Positions 59,829 to 64,000 of a DNA stretch of 64,000 bases are shown here, piece by piece. A program made the position numbers and the translations under genes. Source of the stretch: Streptomyces clavuligerus (lineage in GTDB: Bacteria; Actinomycetota; Actinomycetes; Streptomycetales; Streptomycetaceae); contig NZ_CP027859.1 in assembly GCF_005519465.1 (NCBI RefSeq), positions 62,001 through 126,000 on the forward strand, written 5' to 3'. Within the stretch, counting starts at the first letter, position 1; every line of letters begins with the position of its first letter. The notes below the pieces were generated by a model. The model made no database searches and was not told where the DNA came from. It saw only the letters and a program-made list of their open reading frames with translations.

Positions 59829-61772
59829 ATGACCGGAACCGACACCCCCGAGTGGCCGCGGTGCGGACACACCGACAGCGGGGAACGCTGCCGGGGGCGC
59901 ACCGTGGCCGCGTACCCGGCCTGCCTGGCCCATCTGGACGGCACCGAACGGACCGCGTACCTCGCCTCGCTGACCCCCGGAGCCGACCTCGACCATCGGG
60001 GCACCCCTTTCACCCAGAGCCTGCTCGACGAACTCCTCGCACCGCTCAGGGAGCCGGGGAGCGGGCGGGTGCGTGTCGGGGAGGCGGCCTTCGACGAGGT
60101 GCGGTTCACCGGGGACGCGGAGCTCGAAGGCATCGACTTCGGCGGCTTCTGCTCCTTCGCGTCGGCCGTCTTCGACGGGGGCCTGTACGTCCAGGACGCG
60201 TGTGTCGGCGGCGACCTCCGTCTCTCCGCGGCGCAGGTCGCGGGAGACGCCTGGTTCGACGACACCGAGGTGAAGGCCGACGCCTGGTTCTTCAAGGCGC
60301 GGATCGAGGGCGCGTTGCGGTTCTGCGTCCGCAGGATCGGCGGAAGCGCGATGTTCAAGGGCATGATGTGCGGGGACGCCTACTTCTCGGGTGCGCGGAT
60401 GGCGGGCGTCACCTCCTTCAGCGAGGCGGTCGTCGACGGGGAGGCCGCCTTCGACGGAGTGCACTTCGAGCAGGGCGCCGACTTCACGAAGACCCGGATC
60501 GCCGGGCGTGCCTGCTTCGACGGCGCCCGTTTCCTGGTGAACAGCGCCCGCTTCGATGGGGCGGACATCGGCGGGGACATGCCGTTCACCGGGGCCTGCT
60601 TCGAGGCGGAAGCCAGCTTCGAGGAAACGGCGATCGGCGGTGACCTGTCCTTCTCCGGGGCCCAGCTGGCGGCCGGCGTCGACTTCCGGCGGGCGGTGTT
60701 CCGGCGTACCGCCCGGATCGGCCCGCTGATCTGCCCGGGGAGGGTGGACCTCTCCGGCGCCGTGTTCGAGGCCGCGGTGACGCTTGAGGCCGCCGCGCGG
60801 GAGGTGCGCTGCCGGCAGACCCGGTGGGCTCGTACCGCCGCGCTGCGGCTGCGGTACGCCCGGGTGGATCTGAGCGATGCTGTGCTGGAGTTCCCGGTGA
60901 CCGTCGTCGGCCGGTCCCGCCCGTTCGTTTCGCCGGAGGGCGGGGTGATGGCCGAACCGGGGCTCACCGGTTCCCGGGTGCGTGTCACCTCGGTCAAGGG
61001 CGTGGACGCCGCATACCTGGTGCTGGCGGATGTCGACCTGACCGGCTGTCTCTTCGTGGGGACGGTCCACCTGGACCAGTTACGGCTCGAAGGCCGCTGC
61101 CTCCTCGCGTCACCACCCCCCGGGCCGCGCTGGATACGCCGCCGGACCCTCGCCGAGGAGCAGCACTGGCGAGCGATTCGGTACGGCGGTGGCTGGACGC
61201 CCGCGCCATCGGGTGTCGAGACGTATGGACCCGGGGTGCTCGCGCCGGTCTACCGGCAGCTCCGAAAGGCGCTTGAGGACGGCCGGAACGAGCCGGGAGC
61301 CGCCGACTTCTACTACGGCGAGATGGAGATGCGCCGTCATGACGCCGCGGTGTCCCGCGGCGAGCGAACGCTGCTGCGGCTGTACTGGGTGCTCTCCGGG
61401 TACGGCCTGCGCGCCGTGCGTGCCCTGACCTGGCTGGTCCTGGCGATGACGGCCACCGTGCTTGCGATGATGCTGTGGGGGCTGCCGCAAGCCGCTCCGG
61501 ACCCGGTGAGCGCGGGGACCGCCGACGGCCGCCGGATAACCCTGACGACCACGAAGCCGGAACCCGTCAATCCGGAAGGGTCGTACGCAAAGCGTCTGTC
61601 GTCCGCGAGGTTGGAGAAGTCCATGAGGGTGGTGGCCAACTCGGTGATCTTCCGGGCCTCCGGACAGGATCTGACCACTACCGGGACATACATGGAGATG
61701 ACTGCCCGCCTGATCGAGCCGGCTCTCCTCGCACTCGCCGTCCTCGCCGTGCGCAGCCGCGTGAAACGATGA
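59829..61772 (+). CDS. Pentapeptide-repeat protein with C-terminal membrane helices
   Basis: It has 647 residues from ATG 59829, 28 bp after the LCAT-like gene. The N-terminus has a small Cys/His motif (RCGHTDSGERCRGRTVAAYP, CLAHLD). Residues ~80-430 are pentapeptide-like A(D/S)F repeats (FDEVRFTGDAELEGIDFGGF, FDGARF, ADFTKTRIAGRACFDGARF). A conserved linker (PGVLAPVYRQLRKALEDGRN, AADFYYGEMEMRR) leads to membrane helices WLVLAMTATVLAMMLWGL and ARLIEPALLALAVLAV. Such repeat proteins with an FYxxEM linker and C-terminal membrane part occur in actinobacteria, sometimes with ion-channel domains. Here it is a candidate membrane effector of the caspase-like operon. Confidence 0.78.
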   Translation: MTGTDTPEWPRCGHTDSGERCRGRTVAAYPACLAHLDGTERTAYLASLTPGADLDHRGTPFTQSLLDELLAPLREPGSGRVRVGEAAFDEVRFTGDAELEGIDFGGFCSFASAVFDGGLYVQDACVGGDLRLSAAQVAGDAWFDDTEVKADAWFFKARIEGALRFCVRRIGGSAMFKGMMCGDAYFSGARMAGVTSFSEAVVDGEAAFDGVHFEQGADFTKTRIAGRACFDGARFLVNSARFDGADIGGDMPFTGACFEAEASFEETAIGGDLSFSGAQLAAGVDFRRAVFRRTARIGPLICPGRVDLSGAVFEAAVTLEAAAREVRCRQTRWARTAALRLRYARVDLSDAVLEFPVTVVGRSRPFVSPEGGVMAEPGLTGSRVRVTSVKGVDAAYLVLADVDLTGCLFVGTVHLDQLRLEGRCLLASPPPGPRWIRRRTLAEEQHWRAIRYGGGWTPAPSGVETYGPGVLAPVYRQLRKALEDGRNEPGAADFYYGEMEMRRHDAAVSRGERTLLRLYWVLSGYGLRAVRALTWLVLAMTATVLAMMLWGLPQAAPDPVSAGTADGRRITLTTTKPEPVNPEGSYAKRLSSARLEKSMRVVANSVIFRASGQDLTTTGTYMEMTARLIEPALLALAVLAVRSRVKR

Positions 61773-61868
61773 CGTGGCCGGTCCGCGCCGGGCATGTCCT
61801 CGCGTCGCATCAGTGTGCAACCACTCCGTCGGTGTCGATCGGGCCTTGACCCCGGGTTTTGAACATGT

Positions 61869-62112
61869 CTATGCGGCTTGGGCCAGGGTAGTTGCTGCTG
61901 GTGGTAGGTCGTTCTCGTAGGCGATCGGAGATCGCTGGCCGAGGCGGGAGTGTCGGCGGCGGTGTTGTATCGGGTCAGCCGGCGGAAGGCGTCGAATTTT
62001 GCCTCGTGCTCGCTCGACCAGGCCTTCCGGCCTTTGAGCGTCTCCCTCTTGAAGGCAGCGTCGAAGGACTCAGCCGCGGTATTGTCGGCGCTGGACCCGA
62101 TCGCGCGCACCG
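61869..62112 (-). mobile_element. IS3-family transposase (OrfB) C-terminal remnant
   Basis: The minus strand encodes AIGSSADNTAAESFDAAFKR, ETLKGRKAWSSEHEAKFDAF and RRLTRYNT, the end of the rve integrase domain (GSSxDNAxAESF...LK.E...). After a one-base deletion near 61955 the next frame gives RRRHSRLGQRSPIAYEN and ends at TAG 61869. This matches the normal IS3 OrfB terminus. The catalytic Glu region survives, but all upstream parts are gone. Confidence 0.8.
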
Positions 62113-62661
62113 CGCCCGCCCCGCCGGCCACACCGCGGGGTCCGGCGACACCGGCCCGTCCCAGGGCACCGCGTCGCTGTGCCCGCCGGAGGCCGACCGG
62201 ATCACCGCCCACCTGATCGCCGCGGCCTCCCCCTGCGCACCACCAGCGAGACCTGCGCCCGGGAGCAGAGCGCGCATTGGTGGACCGCCGGACAGGCCAC
62301 CGACACCGCCATCGGCTCCCCCGCCGCCCTCCGGGCCACCTCCGCACCTCCGCACCCTGGACATCCGCACCCTGGACATCCTGCGCGACACCGTCGCGAC
62401 GCGCGGGCGACCGTCTCCACCGGAAAGTTGGCGATCTACCAGATCACCGGCAACCGCCTGACCTGACACTCAACAGCGCCATCGGCCCCACCCCTTCCAG
62501 CGGCACCGGGGACGAGGTGCGCGCCTGCGGCGTCCTCGGGCCCGGCCACACCGACGGCCTCCCGCACGACACCCGGTAGGCCCCGCTGTGGTGCAACCGC
62601 CATAGCCGTCAGCGCCGGATCCGTCTGCGGCCGGCGCCTGGGCGGGCCCGCAGTCCCGTGA
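62113..62661. other. Intergenic debris
   Basis: No complete gene is supported. A plus-strand frame ending at 62466 has protein-like pieces (TTSETCAREQSAHWWTAGQA, TVSTGKLAIYQITGNRLT). Two direct 15-bp copies of CACCCTGGACATCC-type sequence lie near 62350-62380. These look like remnants of an unidentified gene. Confidence 0.35.
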
Positions 62662-63507
62662 TCAAGCTCCCCAGGGGTGCGATGCGATCAGGGCGCGCAG
62701 CGCTGCGGCCACGGGGCGCGGGCGTTCTTGCATGGCGACGTGACCGACGCCGGGGAGGGTGAGCAGACGGGCGTCGCGGAAGGCAGCGTGGGCGCGGGAG
62801 GCCGTGCGGAAGGGGACGAGGCGGTCGTCGCGACCGTAGACGAGGAGGGTGGGGACGGCGATCCGGCGGGCCTGCTGCCAGGGGGACCCTCCTGGGAGGG
62901 GGAGATGCGCGCGGACGACGGCGCGGACGCCCGCCGCGAGCACGGCCGGTGCGTACGGGAGCTGCGCGCGACGCTGTCGTTCCCGCGCCTCGACAGCCCG
63001 TTGCCCGTCGCCGACGAGGGCGGGATCGGCGTAGATCAGACGGTAGAGGTCGTCCAACTGGCGCTCGACGCTCTGGCCGGCCAGTAGCCGGGAGGCGCCC
63101 GGCAGCCCCAGCAGGGCCACCCGCAGGGCTTGTGGCGTCGGGAGGGCGGGCAGGACGGGCGAGACGAGCGTCAGGGTGGCCACCAGGTCGGGGCGTTCGG
63201 CGGCGAGGTGGAGCGCGGCCAGGGCGCCGAGAGAGTTGCCGACCAGATGCACCCGGCGGTGCCCGGCGCGGTCGAGGTGGCCCGCGACGGCCGCGGCCTG
63301 GCGCCCGACCGTGACGACGCCGTCGGGCGGGGGCGCCGACCTCCCGAAACCCGGCAGATCCACGGCGAGACAGTGCGCCGTGTCCCGTACGAGGTCGATC
63401 AGCGCGGCCCAGTTGTGGGTCCAGCCGCCCAGCCCGTGCAGGAAGACGGCGGTGGCCGCGCCCGGATCGGGGCCGGGGGCGTACACGGTGGAAAGGGGCT
63501 GCTGCAC
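62662..63507 (-). CDS. Alpha/beta-fold hydrolase
   Basis: It has 281 residues from GTG 63507, behind GGAGGACC. The oxyanion loop is FLHGLGGWTHNW, the nucleophile elbow GNSLGALAAL (Ser), the acid YGRDDRLVP (Asp) and the base GVGHVAMQERP (His), so the triad is complete. LAVDLPGFGRSAPPPDG is typical of the MhpC/esterase-lipase branch. There is no signal peptide. The upstream glycosyltransferase gene is on the same strand 158 bp away. The natural substrate cannot be inferred. Confidence 0.9.
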   Translation of the reverse strand: MQQPLSTVYAPGPDPGAATAVFLHGLGGWTHNWAALIDLVRDTAHCLAVDLPGFGRSAPPPDGVVTVGRQAAAVAGHLDRAGHRRVHLVGNSLGALAALHLAAERPDLVATLTLVSPVLPALPTPQALRVALLGLPGASRLLAGQSVERQLDDLYRLIYADPALVGDGQRAVEARERQRRAQLPYAPAVLAAGVRAVVRAHLPLPGGSPWQQARRIAVPTLLVYGRDDRLVPFRTASRAHAAFRDARLLTLPGVGHVAMQERPRPVAAALRALIASHPWGA

Positions 63508-63665
63508 GGTGGTCCTCCTCCTCGCGGGGGTGTTGCGTAGCCCGGGCCGGTGGTGCCGATGGCGTTGGAGTGGTTCCCGTGCCCGCTGGGTGGTGGGGCT
63601 GGTCGTCGCGGTGCGCCGGGGCCGGGGGGGGAGCGGTCCCGGCGCGCCGCGGGGTCGGCGCCCAC

Positions 63666-64000
63666 TCACGGACCGGCGAATCCGCCCGTCTCGACGATGG
63701 CGCGCCGGTAGTGGTCGATGAGCCGGTCGCCGACCGCCTCCCAACTGCGCTCCACCACATCGGCCCGACCCGCCCGGCCGAACGCAGTCCGCAACGCCCC
63801 GCTGTCGGCCAGCCGCTCCACCGCCTGCCGGAGACCCCCCTCGTCGTGGGGCGGGACCAGGAACCCGGTGCGCTCCGGACGCACCAGGTCCAGGGGGCCG
63901 CCGGCCGCCGGGGCGACTACCGGCAGACCGCTGGCCATGGCCTCCTGGAGGGTCTGGCCGAAGGTCTCGTACGGCCCCGCGTGGGCGAACACGTCGAAGG
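63666..64000 (-). CDS. GT4-family glycosyltransferase (5' end beyond window)
   Basis: Only the C-terminal 111 codons are inside the window. They hold the nucleotide-sugar-binding signature of GT-B family 4 enzymes: FDVFAHAGPYETFGQTLQEA with the E-x7-E motif, MASGLPVVAPAAGGPLDLVR and GFLVPPHDEGGLRQAVERLA. The end (WEAVGDRLIDHYRRAI) is like actinobacterial mannosyltransferases of the MgtA/PimB group. Donor and acceptor are not known from this fragment. Confidence 0.85.
   Translation of the reverse strand, partial: FDVFAHAGPYETFGQTLQEAMASGLPVVAPAAGGPLDLVRPERTGFLVPPHDEGGLRQAVERLADSGALRTAFGRAGRADVVERSWEAVGDRLIDHYRRAIVETGGFAGP

Noticed and set aside
58007..60364. 785-codon antisense frame across the LCAT-like and pentapeptide genes
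   Set aside because: It spans two well-supported plus-strand genes and has shadow-type composition.

Overview
The window is very GC-rich DNA with strong third-codon G/C bias, many GTG starts, GTGA/ATGA stop-start overlaps, and families typical of Streptomyces (actinobacterial type VII secretion, terpene cyclases with P450s, a SARP-type regulator, I36-like crystallin inhibitor, ISL3/IS5/IS4/IS3 remnants). I read it as a Streptomyces-like chromosome segment, probably an arm or other accessory region because of the density of broken genes. No tRNA, rRNA, origin or cas gene was seen.

Region A (1-21.2 kb) is a type VII (ESX-like) secretion locus. On the minus strand, eccD, eccB, two WXG100 genes, a small unknown gene and a large repeat-rich substrate-like protein run in one direction. 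eccC diverges from eccD. Then come a mycosin-family protein that has lost three of its four catalytic residues and a beta-helix/double-AAA+ protein. Two plus-strand genes follow: a 978-residue protein with an ART-like C-terminal region and a membrane-anchored protein with a golvesin-like domain.

Region B (21.7-31.1 kb) is a terpenoid cluster: an intact class I terpene synthase (DDxxxD and NSE triad), a class II cyclase (DxDD) with squalene-cyclase-type repeats, three P450s (one split by a single in-frame TGA), a SAM methyltransferase and a Nudix hydrolase. Class II plus class I cyclases imply a labdane-related diterpenoid; no GGPP synthase is inside the window.

Region C (31.2-52 kb) is a patchwork. 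Intact genes (crystallin-like secreted protein, lipoprotein, P450, dehalogenase-like hydrolase with a divergent SARP regulator, aminoglycoside-phosphotransferase-like kinase, beta-propeller protein, DUF2199 pair, TetR/VOC pair, an MBF2-like secreted protein) lie among decayed genes and at least four families of IS remnants. Two CRISPR-like repeats with exact type I-E spacing lie at 38.2 kb, and a lone copy lies at 51.3 kb.

Region D (52.1-61.8 kb) holds a NeuD-type acyltransferase and then what looks like a conflict or defence module: a Nudix-like protein divergent from a caspase-like/STAND NTPase/WD40 protein, which is followed without a gap by an LCAT-like hydrolase lacking its nucleophile and a pentapeptide-repeat membrane protein. 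This module and the MBF2-like protein are the most novel items. The window ends with IS3 debris, an alpha/beta hydrolase and the 3' part of a GT4 glycosyltransferase (61.9-64 kb).
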